A stretch of DNA of 64,000 nt from Terasakiella magnetica (GTDB lineage: Bacteria; Pseudomonadota; Alphaproteobacteria; Rhodospirillales; Magnetospirillaceae): NCBI GenBank assembly GCA_902729415.1, contig CACVCF010000334.1, positions 124,001 through 188,000 of the forward strand. The letters are read 5' to 3'. Positions 46,817 to 57,653 of this stretch are shown in pieces. The translations under genes were made by a program, and so were the position numbers. Under the pieces are notes generated by a model, which was not told the DNA's origin, ran no database searches, and saw only the letters and a list, made by a program, of their open reading frames with translations. Within the stretch, counting starts at the first letter, position 1, and each line of letters begins with the position of its first letter.

Positions 46817-47625
46817 GGAACCGAGTGGGCCACCCGGAACCCCACATTGATATTGTGGTTCACCTGCTTGAGCGAGGCCCGCGAGAACAAGGTGGCCGCC
46901 GAGGCGATATTCTCGATGGAGCCGCCGCGGATGACGCGATAGCAAACCTTGGGCCATTCCTTGGTGAAATATTCCGGCGATGACGACGTCAGATTGGCGC
47001 CGTAGCAATCCTCAATCCATTCCCAGGCATTGCCCAGCATGTCGTAGACTCCGAAGGCGTTGGGCTTCAACTGGCCTACGGGATGGGTCTTACCCTCGGC
47101 ATTGTCCCTGAACCAGGCGTGGGCCTTGAGAGCGGCCTCGTCTGTGCCATAGGTGTAGGGCTCGGCACTGTTGGCGCGGGCGGCGAATTCCCATTCGGCT
47201 TCAGACGGAAGACGATAGTGCTTGCCGGTCTTGGCGTTCAGGCGGTGGATATATTCCTGAGTATCTTTCCAGGTGATCTGCTCCACCGGCAGAGCGGGGC
47301 CTTTGTTATTGCTGGGGTTGCTGTCCATGACCGCATCCCATTCGCTTTGGGTCACTTCGTATTTACCGATGGCGAATGGCTTTTGCACCACCACCTTAGG
47401 CCGGACAGCGGCGCCGCCATTGGGCTCGTCGGCGAAATCCTTGGGGTTTCCCCCCAGGACGGTTCCAGACGGGATCACCACCATCTCTGGGCATTTGTCA
47501 CAATCGCGGAATGTCTTACCCGGCGTCGCAGGGTGGGTTTCATCCGCAAGCGACGGCGTGGAAAAGACCGACAAGGCCAGGATTCCCGCCGCCCCGAAAC
47601 CACGAACCAAATGCTTGATCGGCAT
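46813..47625 (-). CDS. Secreted SUMF1/FGE-domain protein lacking the catalytic cysteines
   Basis: A 270-residue protein with a signal peptide ending near SLA-DETHP, then a formylglycine-generating-enzyme-like domain: EMVVIPSGTVLGG, FAIGKYEVTQSEWDAVM, YRLPSEAEWEFAAR, LGNAWEWIEDCYG and VIRGGSIENIASAATLFSRAS...NVGFRVA. The loop after RGGS that holds the two active-site cysteines in true FGE has none. It is therefore unlikely to activate sulfatases. The MPIK start (GGAG 9 bp upstream) is preferred over an upstream TTG. Confidence 0.85.
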   Translation of the reverse strand: MPIKHLVRGFGAAGILALSVFSTPSLADETHPATPGKTFRDCDKCPEMVVIPSGTVLGGNPKDFADEPNGGAAVRPKVVVQKPFAIGKYEVTQSEWDAVMDSNPSNNKGPALPVEQITWKDTQEYIHRLNAKTGKHYRLPSEAEWEFAARANSAEPYTYGTDEAALKAHAWFRDNAEGKTHPVGQLKPNAFGVYDMLGNAWEWIEDCYGANLTSSSPEYFTKEWPKVCYRVIRGGSIENIASAATLFSRASLKQVNHNINVGFRVAHSVP

Positions 47626-47720
47626 ATTCAGCAACTCCGCATGTGAACTACATCGTCAGAAGCGCGATATGCCGGAACTATACACCAGATAGGCGGTGGT
47701 TGTGTTTGACTTTTTCAAAT

Positions 47721-47737
47721 AACATATTGTTTATGTT
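47721..47737. promoter_or_regulatory. AT-rich inverted repeat, possible operator
   Basis: AACATA (47721-47726) and TATGTT (47732-47737) form a perfect inverted repeat with a 5-bp spacer. It lies in an AT-rich island upstream of the SUMF1-domain gene and downstream of hemB. The binding protein is unknown. Confidence 0.25.
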
Positions 47738-47784
47738 GTTTGTGCCCAGCCAAAAGAAATGCTCTCGGACAGGTTTGGGGCAGG

Positions 47785-50092
<2,308 letters not shown>

Positions 50093-50217
50093 GGGCCTCG
50101 GGCTCCTGTGTGGGGCGGAGAAATGAATGATACCAGGGCGGGAGGGTGCGAGCGCAAGCCGCCGCTGGCAAGGTGGAAAATTTCACACTAAAATTACACC
50201 CAGTCAAGAAACAAGCA

Positions 50218-50230
50218 CACAAATTTTGTG
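50218..50230. promoter_or_regulatory. Inverted repeat between metY and the hydrolase gene
   Basis: CACAAA-T-TTTGTG is a perfect 13-bp palindrome 11 bp before the hydrolase start. On the minus strand a TTGACT at 50207-50202 could be a -35 for metY. It is a candidate operator only. Confidence 0.25.
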
Positions 50231-50241
50231 GGGTATTGCGG

Positions 50242-51282
50242 ATGAGTGAGGTTGAAACCAGATTTTCTGTCCAGTCCGGAATGGGCCTGATCACCTTGAA
50301 TCGACCCAAGGTGCTGAATGCGCTGTCCTGGCCGCAATACCTTGCCCTTACCCAATGCCTGACCGACTGGGAAAGCGATGACCGGGTCCGGGTCGTGGTC
50401 TTGGAGGGCGAGGGAGAGCGCGCGTTCTGCGCTGGAGGGGACATCCGCATGGTCTGGGATGCCCGGCAGCGGGGCGACCACGCCCTCAACCGGGATATCT
50501 TTCGGACCGAATACCGGCTGAACCGCCGCATTCATCATTATCCCAAACCCATAGTGTCGCTGTTGGACGGTATCGTCATGGGCGGCGGCGCCGGCTTATC
50601 CATCAACGGCTGCTGGCGGGTAGCAACCGAACGGACCCAGTTTGCCATGCCTGAAACCGGCATCGGCTTCTTTCCTGATGTGGGCGCCACCTATTTCCTG
50701 GGGCGCCTGCCGGGAAGTCTGGGCCTTTATCTCGGCCTGACCGGCACGCGCCTGGGGCCGGGAGATTGCCTGCATGCGGGCATCGCCACTCATTTCATTG
50801 CCGCCGACCAGTTGGACTCGGTGAAAACAGCGCTGATGACGGGAGAGTCGGTGACAGACGTACTCGACCGCTTTCAGCAGCCGCAATCGCCGGGAGAGGT
50901 CTCGGCCCGGCAGGCGGAGATCGATCGCTGTTTCGGCAAGCAAACCCTGGCGGATATTTTCGCGGCTCTGGCGACGGAAGGCTCGCCATGGGCGCTTTCG
51001 ACCCTAGAGGAACTGGTGCGGCGCTCGCCCACCAGTCTTGCCGTCACCTTCCGTCAGTTGACTGCGGGGCAGAGCCTCAGCTTTGATGATGCTATCCGGC
51101 AGGAGTTCCGGCTGGCATGCCGCTTTCTTGACGCGCATGATTTCTACGAGGGTATTCGGGCCTTGGTGGTGGATAAGGATAAGTCGCCACACTGGCAGCC
51201 GGGGCGGGGGGGTGAGGTTTCCGAGGCCGTGGTCGCGGGCTATTTCCAGCCCCTGCTTGCCGACGAGCTTCCGCTTCCATAG
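50242..51282 (+). CDS. 3-hydroxyisobutyryl-CoA hydrolase (enoyl-CoA hydratase/isomerase family)
   Basis: A 346-residue crotonase-fold protein, probably cleaving 3-hydroxyisobutyryl-CoA in valine breakdown. GLITLNRPKVLNALSW opens the fold. FCAGGDIRMVWDA and IVMGGGAGLSING form the oxyanion hole, and FAMPETGIGFFPDVGATYFLGRLPG carries the hydrolase-type catalytic Glu/Asp region. The C-terminal extension (about 260-346) is longer than in plain hydratases. The MSEVETRF start matches the family; the upstream open frame is not conserved. Confidence 0.88.
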   Translation: MSEVETRFSVQSGMGLITLNRPKVLNALSWPQYLALTQCLTDWESDDRVRVVVLEGEGERAFCAGGDIRMVWDARQRGDHALNRDIFRTEYRLNRRIHHYPKPIVSLLDGIVMGGGAGLSINGCWRVATERTQFAMPETGIGFFPDVGATYFLGRLPGSLGLYLGLTGTRLGPGDCLHAGIATHFIAADQLDSVKTALMTGESVTDVLDRFQQPQSPGEVSARQAEIDRCFGKQTLADIFAALATEGSPWALSTLEELVRRSPTSLAVTFRQLTAGQSLSFDDAIRQEFRLACRFLDAHDFYEGIRALVVDKDKSPHWQPGRGGEVSEAVVAGYFQPLLADELPLP

Positions 51283-51320
51283 CAGAAAGTACCCGTAACC
51301 CCTTGTGAAGGTTTTTGTTC

Positions 51321-51500
51321 ATGGCGGAGAAAGATGAGGTTCTGTTCGAATTTAGGCAGATCGGCAACTCCGTCAAGGTGACGGCGCTGCATGTCCCCAG
51401 TCTGCTGGAAATCTCGGTGGTCGGCCCCGCCAGTGCCGGTCAGACCCAATTGCAGATGCTGGCGCTGCAACGCCTTAAATATGTGATGTCAAAAAAATAA
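51321..51500 (+). CDS. Small conserved protein (possibly DUF6898-like)
   Basis: A 59-residue protein: EVLFEFRQIGNSVKVTALHV, then EISVVGPASAGQTQLQMLALQRL, then a basic tail. Similar small proteins occur throughout alphaproteobacteria; I believe they are grouped as DUF6898, but this is from memory. The predicted fold is a short beta-meander followed by a helix. Its function is unknown. The ATG has AAGG about 10 bp upstream. A terminator hairpin starts just after the stop. Confidence 0.65.
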   Translation: MAEKDEVLFEFRQIGNSVKVTALHVPSLLEISVVGPASAGQTQLQMLALQRLKYVMSKK

Positions 51501-51501
51501 A

Positions 51502-51527
51502 AGGCCGACATGTCACCATGTCGGCCT
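51502..51527. terminator. Bidirectional terminator between the small protein gene and mucR
   Basis: A perfect 11-bp stem (51502-51512 with 51517-51527) closes a TCAC loop. It is preceded by an A-rich run that serves as a T-tract for the minus-strand mucR transcript. Confidence 0.85.
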
Positions 51528-51547
51528 GAAACAGGACGGAACCAAGC

Positions 51548-52003
51548 CTAGCGGCGGCCCCGGCGAACCGGCTTTTCGTCGGCTTCCCCCACCTTGCGCC
51601 CCAGCCCGATCTTCTTAGCGAAATCAGAGCGCTGGGCGGCATAGTTAGGAGCCACCATGGGATAGTCAGGGGCAAGCCCCCACTTGGCCCGGTATTCATC
51701 GGGGGTCATGTTGTAGGTAGTGCGCAGATGGCGCTTCAACATCTTCAACTTCTTGCCGTCTTCCAGGCAGATAATGTAGTCCGGAGTCACCGACCGTTTG
51801 ACGGCGATAGCGGGCTTGAGCGCTTCGGCCTTGGCCTCAGGCTGGCCGCCGTCCAGCGTAGACAGCGACCCATAGACCGTATTGATCAGTTCCGGCAATT
51901 GATTGGCGGGAACAGGATTCTTTCCCACATAGGCAGCGACTACGTCGACTGCCATGCGGAGCAGATCATCGCGGTTTGACTTCTCTGAGCTTGAGTCGTT
52001 CAT
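51548..52003 (-). CDS. mucR: MucR/Ros family transcriptional regulator
   Basis: A 151-residue regulator. The N-terminal helix (DDLLRMAVDVVAAYVGKNPV) is the oligomerisation region. The prokaryotic zinc finger follows: YIICLEDGKKLKMLKRHLRTTYN and MTPDEYRAKWGLAPDYPMVAPNYAAQRS. Cys79, Asp82 and His92 are present, but the second His seen in classical members (HLxTHY) is Thr here. MucR proteins bind AT-rich DNA and control exopolysaccharide, motility and cell-cycle genes, acting partly like H-NS. The start follows an AT-rich upstream region of 341 bp. Confidence 0.93.
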   Translation of the reverse strand: MNDSSSEKSNRDDLLRMAVDVVAAYVGKNPVPANQLPELINTVYGSLSTLDGGQPEAKAEALKPAIAVKRSVTPDYIICLEDGKKLKMLKRHLRTTYNMTPDEYRAKWGLAPDYPMVAPNYAAQRSDFAKKIGLGRKVGEADEKPVRRGRR

Positions 52004-52344
52004 CTGGCTATCCGACTAAGGTTAGTTTCCATGATTGGTATAATGAACGCATGACCGAACTTCAGAGTCAATTCGAATTTGAATCTTAAGAATAATGAGT
52101 TCTTTGGCCGTAGGCCTAGGCCAGTAATCACCTCCCTATGAGGAATGGGGGATTAACCGAGTGGTCTATACCGACTGACTGGATTCTATTAAATTCCCAG
52201 TAAACTACGCCTTCGTCCCCACCCTATGCCGGATGTGTGAAGACGCATCGCAGCAATCCCCATAAAGCTTGTGCTGCATTGGCAAGAGCCTCCGACATAT
52301 GGTATCTAGCGCACTTGTCTTGTGATCGCTGGGGCGTGTGAACC
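52004..52344. other. Long AT-rich intergenic region between mucR and rpiB
   Basis: These 341 bp hold the divergent promoters of mucR and rpiB. I see AT-rich blocks (about 52070-52100 and 52185-52210), a GGCCTAGGCC palindrome near 52110 and a perfect TATAAT at 52039-52044 without a matching -35. No tRNA or credible coding frame is present. MucR proteins often bind their own AT-rich promoter, so autoregulation is plausible. Confidence 0.5.
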
Positions 52345-52794
52345 ATGAGTGTGCGAACCATCGCTGTTGCATCGGATCATGGCGGCATCGAACTGAAGAC
52401 CCTGCTGGCCGAAGAGTTGATCGCTCTGGGGTGCCGGGTTCTTGACCTCGGCACCGAGGGCTCTGCGTCGGTGGACTATCCCGATTTCGCCGCCAAGGCC
52501 GCCGAGGCGCTCAAGGCCGGGCAGGCAGAAGCCGCCATTCTACTGTGCGGCACCGGCATCGGCATCTCCATCGCCGCCAACCGCCACGCCCATGTGCGCG
52601 CGGCCTTGGTTCACGATGCCTTCGGCGCCCGCATGTGCCGTCAGCACAACGATGCCAATGTTCTGGTGATGGGCGGCCGTACCATCGGATCGGAAGTGGC
52701 CCGCGATTGCCTTAAGATTTTCCTTGAAACGCCATTCGAGGGCGGTCGCCATGGGCGGCGCGTCGCCAAGCTCGGACAGCTTGGCGAAAAATAA
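52345..52794 (+). CDS. rpiB: Ribose-5-phosphate isomerase B
   Basis: Interconverts ribose 5-phosphate and ribulose 5-phosphate in the pentose phosphate pathway. The 149-residue protein has VASDHGGIELKTLL at the N-terminus, ILLCGTGIGISIAANRHAHVRAALVHD with the catalytic Cys, and CRQHNDANVLVMGGRTIG. The gene lies 47 bp before glyA, a common alphaproteobacterial arrangement, so the two are likely co-transcribed. Confidence 0.96.
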   Translation: MSVRTIAVASDHGGIELKTLLAEELIALGCRVLDLGTEGSASVDYPDFAAKAAEALKAGQAEAAILLCGTGIGISIAANRHAHVRAALVHDAFGARMCRQHNDANVLVMGGRTIGSEVARDCLKIFLETPFEGGRHGRRVAKLGQLGEK

Positions 52795-52841
52795 AATTTA
52801 GAATTTTCTCCATCACGACCCGCTAGTTCGAAAGAGACCCG

Positions 52842-54125
52842 ATGTCCAGCGCAAACACCGAAGCTTTCTTCCGCACCCCGCTCGCCGACAGCGACCCCGA
52901 CGTCTTTGGCGCGATCACCAAGGAACTGAAGCGTCAGCAGGATCAGATCGAACTGATCGCGTCCGAGAATATCGTTTCGCGCGCCGTGCTCGAAGCTCAG
53001 GGCTCGGTGTTGACCAACAAGTATGCCGAAGGCTATCCCGGCAAGCGCTATTACGGCGGCTGCGAGTTCGTCGATATCGCTGAAAGCTTGGCCATCGAGC
53101 GCGCCTGCAAGCTGTTCGGCTGCACCTATGCCAACGTTCAGCCCAGCTCGGGCTCCCAGGCCAATCAGGGTGTCTTCATGGCCCTGGTCCAGCCCGGTGA
53201 CACCATCATGGGCATGTCTCTGGCCGCCGGGGGGCACCTGACCCATGGCGCCGCACCCAACCAGTCGGGTAAATGGTTCAAGGCGGTGCAATATGGTGTC
53301 CGCAAGCAAGATGCCCAGATCGACTTCCACGAGGTCGAGGAATTGGCCCGCACCCACAAGCCGAAGCTGATCATCGCCGGTGGCTCGGCCTATCCGCGCG
53401 TCATCGATTTCGAGCGCTTCCGCAAGATCGCCGACGAAGTGGGGGCCTATTTCATGGTGGATATGGCCCATTTCGCCGGTCTGGTGGCGGGCGGCGTCTA
53501 CCCCAATCCGCTGCCCCACGCCCATGTGGTCACCACCACCACCCATAAGACTCTGCGCGGCCCGCGCGGCGGCATGATCTTGTCCAACGACGCAGATCTC
53601 GGCAAGAAGATCAACTCGGCCATTTTCCCCGGCATCCAGGGCGGCCCGCTGATGCATGTCATCGCCGGCAAGGCGGTAGCGTTTGGTGAAGCCCTACGGC
53701 CCGACTTCAAGGTCTATGCCAAGCAGGTTCTCGATAATTCCCGCGCCTTGGCCGATACCTTGCTACGTCGTGGCGTCGATATCGTTTCGGGCGGCACCGA
53801 TTCCCATCTGATGTTGGTGGATCTGCGGCCCAAGAAGCTGACCGGCAAGGCCGCCGAGGCCAGCCTTGAGCATGCGGGCATGACCTGCAACAAGAACGGC
53901 ATTCCCTTCGACCCGGAAAAGCCCACCATCACCTCGGGCGTGCGTCTGGGCACTCCGGCCGCCACCACCCGCGGCTTCGGAGTCGAGGAGTTCCGTCAGG
54001 TTGGCGAGCTGATCGGCGACGTCCTCGATGGCTTGGCCGCCAACCCGGACGATAATTCGGTGGCGGAATCCCAGGCGCGGGCCAAGGTGGCCGATTTGTG
54101 CCGTCGTTTCCCGATCTACCAGTAG
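52842..54125 (+). CDS. glyA: Serine hydroxymethyltransferase
   Basis: PLP enzyme converting serine and tetrahydrofolate to glycine and 5,10-methylene-tetrahydrofolate, the main one-carbon source. The 427-residue protein has [51 protein letters not shown] and the PLP-lysine region [18 protein letters not shown]-rich hairpin follows the stop. Confidence 0.98.
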   Translation: MSSANTEAFFRTPLADSDPDVFGAITKELKRQQDQIELIASENIVSRAVLEAQGSVLTNKYAEGYPGKRYYGGCEFVDIAESLAIERACKLFGCTYANVQPSSGSQANQGVFMALVQPGDTIMGMSLAAGGHLTHGAAPNQSGKWFKAVQYGVRKQDAQIDFHEVEELARTHKPKLIIAGGSAYPRVIDFERFRKIADEVGAYFMVDMAHFAGLVAGGVYPNPLPHAHVVTTTTHKTLRGPRGGMILSNDADLGKKINSAIFPGIQGGPLMHVIAGKAVAFGEALRPDFKVYAKQVLDNSRALADTLLRRGVDIVSGGTDSHLMLVDLRPKKLTGKAAEASLEHAGMTCNKNGIPFDPEKPTITSGVRLGTPAATTRGFGVEEFRQVGELIGDVLDGLAANPDDNSVAESQARAKVADLCRRFPIYQ

Positions 54126-54140
54126 TATTTTAGTGATGGA

Positions 54141-54168
54141 GCGGAAGGCGCGGGGAGCGCCTTTCCGC
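54141..54168 (+). terminator. Hairpin after glyA
   Basis: GCGGAAGGCGC (54141-54151) pairs with GCGCCTTTCCGC (54157-54168), with one bulged base. It lies 15 bp after the glyA stop. There is no T-tract downstream, so it may be an attenuator or RNA-stabilising hairpin. Confidence 0.5.
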
Positions 54169-54190
54169 CGGATTTGGGGGGATTAAGGTC

Positions 54191-54652
54191 ATGCGGTGTC
54201 CGTTCTGCGGTCATGACGATACCCAGGTGAAGGATTCCCGTCCGACCGAGGATAACTCGGCGATCAGGCGGCGTCGGTCCTGCCCGGCTTGTGGTTCGCG
54301 CTTCACCACCTTTGAACGGGTTCAGATCCGCGATCTGGTGGTGATCAAGAAGGATGGCGCTCGCTCGCCGTTCGACCGCGACAAGGTGCTGAAGTCGCTT
54401 AACATCGCGCTGCGCAAGCGCCCGGTGGATGAAGAGCAGATCGAGCGCATCGTCAACGGTATCCATCGCCGTCTCGAAAGCATGGGAGAGAACGAGGTTC
54501 CGTCCAAATTCATCGGCGAACTGGTGATGGAGGTTCTGATGGACCTCGACAAGGTCGCCTATGTCCGCTACGCCTCGGTATATCGCAACTTCCGCGAAGC
54601 CAAAGACTTCGAGGATTTCCTGGGGAAGATGGTTGTCAGCCGCCACGACTGA
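54191..54652 (+). CDS. nrdR: Transcriptional repressor NrdR
   Basis: ATP/dATP-sensing repressor of ribonucleotide reductase genes. The 153-residue protein begins with a zinc ribbon ([17 protein letters not shown] ... [16 protein letters not shown]), then an ATP-cone with [28 protein letters not shown]. NrdR next to ribD is a widely conserved pair. Its 3' end overlaps the likely TTG start of ribD by 20 bp. Confidence 0.97.
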   Translation: MRCPFCGHDDTQVKDSRPTEDNSAIRRRRSCPACGSRFTTFERVQIRDLVVIKKDGARSPFDRDKVLKSLNIALRKRPVDEEQIERIVNGIHRRLESMGENEVPSKFIGELVMEVLMDLDKVAYVRYASVYRNFREAKDFEDFLGKMVVSRHD

Positions 54653-55760
54653 GCAGACTCAGCCCGAATCCGACCGCGCCCATATGCGGGCCGCGCTGGC
54701 TTTGGCGCGGCGCGGCCTGGGAACTGTCTGGCCCAACCCGGCAGTTGGCTGTGTCATCGTCAAGGATAGACGGGTGGTAGGCCGAGGCTGGACCCAGCCC
54801 GGCGGACGCCCCCATGCCGAGACTGAAGCCCTGGCCATGGCGGGCCGCGATGCCGCCGGGGCTACCGTTTATGTCACGCTGGAGCCTTGCGCCCATCACG
54901 GCAAGACCCCGCCATGCGCCGAGGCGCTGATCAGCGCTGGAGTCATCCGGGTGGTGGTGGCTGTGGAAGACCCCGATTCTCGGGTGGCCGGGAAGGGGCT
55001 TGATACCCTGCGCCGTGCCGGAATCGTGGTAACCACCGGTGTCTTGGAGACTGAGGCCGCCGACCTGAACGCCGGATTCTTTCAGCGTGTCACCGTCGGG
55101 CGCCCGTTAGTGACGCTGAAGCTGGCCAGCACCCTGGACGGCCGCATCGCCACCCATTCCGGTGAAAGTCGCTGGATCACCGGCGATGTCGCGCGAACCG
55201 CCGCCCATCTGTTGCGGGCTGAAACCGATGTCATCATGGTCGGCAGCGGCACGGCGTTGCATGATAATCCTGATCTTACCTGCCGCCTGCCTGGACTGAT
55301 GGAGCGCTCTCCGGTTCGGGTGGTGGTTGATGGCCGCTTGCGGCTGCCGTTGACCAGTCGGTTGGTGGCGTCGGCCTCGGAAAATCCCACCTGGGTTCTG
55401 ACCCTGGAAGGCGGCGATCCGGCACGGCGGGAGGCCTTCGAGGATGCCGGAGTCGATATCGTCGAGGTTGCCCCAGGCCCCGATGGCGCTATTGATCTTT
55501 CCCTCGGCCTCGAAGCGCTGGCCGAAAGCGGCGTCACCCGCGTACTGGTGGAAGGTGGAGCCCATCTCGCTGCCGCACTGCTGCGCGCAGATCTGGTGGA
55601 TCGGCTGGTGTGGTTCCGCGCTCCCGCCCTGATGGGCGGCGACGGCTTGGCGGCGGCGGTGTCGTTCGGCATCGACCATCTTGCCCAGATGCCCCGATTC
55701 CAGCGTATCGACGTCCACCCGGTGGGGGGGGACATCATGGAAACCTATTCCAGACTTTGA
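54633..55760 (+). CDS. ribD: Bifunctional riboflavin deaminase/reductase RibD
   Basis: Carries out the deamination and reduction steps of riboflavin synthesis. The N-terminal deaminase has [26 protein letters not shown] and [16 protein letters not shown], giving the zinc site. The C-terminal reductase has [25 protein letters not shown] and [15 protein letters not shown]. The most likely start is TTG at 54633, with GGGGA 6 bp upstream, giving 375 residues. The ATG at 54684 is an alternative directly at the domain edge. Confidence 0.93.
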   Translation: MSAATTEQTQPESDRAHMRAALALARRGLGTVWPNPAVGCVIVKDRRVVGRGWTQPGGRPHAETEALAMAGRDAAGATVYVTLEPCAHHGKTPPCAEALISAGVIRVVVAVEDPDSRVAGKGLDTLRRAGIVVTTGVLETEAADLNAGFFQRVTVGRPLVTLKLASTLDGRIATHSGESRWITGDVARTAAHLLRAETDVIMVGSGTALHDNPDLTCRLPGLMERSPVRVVVDGRLRLPLTSRLVASASENPTWVLTLEGGDPARREAFEDAGVDIVEVAPGPDGAIDLSLGLEALAESGVTRVLVEGGAHLAAALLRADLVDRLVWFRAPALMGGDGLAAAVSFGIDHLAQMPRFQRIDVHPVGGDIMETYSRL

Positions 55761-55926
55761 TTTAGACGAGGCCATGATCCATCGGTCATGGATGGGGCGT
55801 TGCGGGCATGGCTTGGGCGGCGGTTGATGCCGCGAAAGCCCTGGGGCAAGGATGCGCCCCACCCCGGCGATCTAAGGGACAACGGCGAGCCGGATGAACG
55901 GCCCGCGAGACAAGAGGGCAGATTCC

Positions 55927-56520
55927 ATGTTTACCGGCATCGTCACCGACCTTGGCGAGGTACGGAAGGTGATCCGTGGCGAGGGGCGGGAAACCCGCTT
56001 CGAGATCGCCAGCCACTACGATACCGCCACCATCGAGATCGGCGCCTCCATCGCCCATAACGGCGCCTGTCTGACGGTGATCGAGACCGGCCCCGACTGG
56101 CACGCCATCGAAGCCTCGGCAGAGACTCTGTCCAAGACCTCCCTGGGCGGCTGGACCGAAGGCACCCGGATCAACCTGGAACGGGCGCTGAAGGTTGGCG
56201 ACGAACTGGGGGGCCATATCGTTTCTGGCCATGTGGACGGAATCGCCACCGTGGTGGACATCCGCCCTGACAATCAGTCGCTGCGCTTTACCTTCGAAAC
56301 GCCGGTGGACTTGGCCAAATTCGTGGCCCCAAAGGGCTCGGTGGCTCTCGACGGCGTGTCGCTCACCGTCAACGAGGTTGAAGGCCGCCGCTTCGGGGTC
56401 AATATCATTCCTCATACCCAGTCGGCGACCACCTTCGGCACGCTGAAGCCCGGCGATGCGGTGAACATGGAAATCGACATGCTTGCGCGCTATGTTGCGC
56501 GCCTCTTGGAAAGGGATTAG
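55927..56520 (+). CDS. ribE: Riboflavin synthase alpha subunit
   Basis: Dismutates two 6,7-dimethyl-8-ribityllumazine molecules to riboflavin. The 197-residue protein has the expected internal duplication: MFTGIVTDLGEVRKV and SIAHNGACLTVIE in the first barrel, then DELGGHIVSGHVDGIATV and VALDGVSLTVNEVEG in the second. The 166-bp leader after ribD has a small hairpin (ATCCAT/ATGGAT near 55774-55790) but no canonical FMN riboswitch that I can confirm. Confidence 0.96.
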   Translation: MFTGIVTDLGEVRKVIRGEGRETRFEIASHYDTATIEIGASIAHNGACLTVIETGPDWHAIEASAETLSKTSLGGWTEGTRINLERALKVGDELGGHIVSGHVDGIATVVDIRPDNQSLRFTFETPVDLAKFVAPKGSVALDGVSLTVNEVEGRRFGVNIIPHTQSATTFGTLKPGDAVNMEIDMLARYVARLLERD

Positions 56521-56527
56521 GTCCGCC

Positions 56528-57640
56528 GTGTCGGAATATCATCAATACCTGTCCTCCATCGAAGACATCATCGAAGAGGCCCGTCTGGGCCGCATGTTCA
56601 TTCTGGTCGATGACGAGGACCGCGAGAACGAAGGCGACCTGGTCATTCCCGCCCAGATGGCGACACCCGAGGCCGTTAACTTCATGGCCCGCTTCGGCCG
56701 CGGCCTGATATGCCTGACGCTGAGCCGTCCGCGGGTGGAGGAATTGGGGCTCAAGCTCATGAGCACCGATAACGGCACCCGCATGCAGACAGCCTTCACA
56801 GTCTCTATCGAAGCCCGTGAAGGCGTCACCACCGGCATTTCCGCCGCCGACCGCAGCACGACGGTCCAGGTGGCGATCGATCCGGCCAAGAACCGCCACG
56901 ACATCGTCACCCCCGGTCATGTTTTCCCGCTGGTGGCCCGCGACGGTGGCGTGCTGGTGCGCGCCGGCCATACCGAGGCGGCGGTGGATATCTCGCGGTT
57001 GGCGGGGCTCAACCCTTCGGGCGTGATCTGCGAGATCATGAACGATGATGGCACCATGGCCCGCATGCCCGATCTGGTGAAGTTCGCCCAGTTTCATCAG
57101 CTGAAGATCGCCACCATCGCCGACCTCATCGCCTATCGCCGCCGCAATGACAAGATCGTCGCCCGTGATATGGAGGCGCCGTTCCATTCCAAGTGGGGCG
57201 GTGACTGGCAGATGATGGTTTATACCAATACCGTCGCCTATGCCGAGCATATTGCCCTGGTCAAGGGTGACCTGTCCTCGGGCAAGCCGGTGATGGTGCG
57301 GGTTCACGCCGTCAACGTGCTTGACGACGTTCTGGGCGACCAGGGCTCGGGCAAGGCGGGGCAGCTTCACGCCGCCATGGAAATGATTGCCGCCCATGGC
57401 AGCGGCGTGGTGGTGCTGATCCGCGAACCGCGCCCCACCAGTCTATCCGACCGGGTACGGGCCCAGTTGGAGCGCCGCCCGGCGGCACCGGAACTGCGCG
57501 ATTACGGCGTCGGTGCCCAGATATTGCTGGACCTTGGGGTCCACGAGATGATTTTGCTGTCCAATACCAAGCGTTCCATCGTCGGCCTCGACGGTTACGG
57601 GTTGAAGGTGGTGGAACAACGGTCGATTGCGGTCGGCTGA
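56528..57640 (+). CDS. ribB: 3,4-dihydroxy-2-butanone 4-phosphate synthase with degenerate GTP cyclohydrolase II domain (RibBX)
   Basis: Makes the four-carbon unit for riboflavin. The N-terminal RibB domain (about 1-205) is intact: FILVDDEDRENEGDLVIPA, EAVNFMARFGRGLICL, GHVFPLVARDGGVLVRAGHTEAAVD. The C-terminal half resembles RibA, but the zinc site (three Cys in a CxCx-type loop) is absent: the region reads VHAVNVLDDVLGDQGSG, so cyclohydrolase activity is unlikely. This is the RibBX form described in proteobacteria; a separate RibA is expected elsewhere. The start is a GTG 7 bp after ribE. Confidence 0.93.
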   Translation: MSEYHQYLSSIEDIIEEARLGRMFILVDDEDRENEGDLVIPAQMATPEAVNFMARFGRGLICLTLSRPRVEELGLKLMSTDNGTRMQTAFTVSIEAREGVTTGISAADRSTTVQVAIDPAKNRHDIVTPGHVFPLVARDGGVLVRAGHTEAAVDISRLAGLNPSGVICEIMNDDGTMARMPDLVKFAQFHQLKIATIADLIAYRRRNDKIVARDMEAPFHSKWGGDWQMMVYTNTVAYAEHIALVKGDLSSGKPVMVRVHAVNVLDDVLGDQGSGKAGQLHAAMEMIAAHGSGVVVLIREPRPTSLSDRVRAQLERRPAAPELRDYGVGAQILLDLGVHEMILLSNTKRSIVGLDGYGLKVVEQRSIAVG

Positions 57641-57653
57641 GGAGGAAAATAAC

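Noticed and set aside
46813-47625. Sulfatase-activating formylglycine-generating enzyme
   Set aside because: The active-site cysteines after RGGS are missing and no sulfatase gene is nearby.
50093-50241. SAM-II riboswitch before metY
   Set aside because: The leader on the minus strand lacks the conserved SAM-II pseudoknot sequences.
52039-52044. Perfect TATAAT on the plus strand upstream of rpiB
   Set aside because: No -35 at the right spacing, and it is 300 bp from rpiB; it would only produce a 12-codon frame.
55761-55926. FMN riboswitch before ribE
   Set aside because: Some short segments resemble RFN pieces, but the conserved blocks are incomplete and out of the required arrangement.
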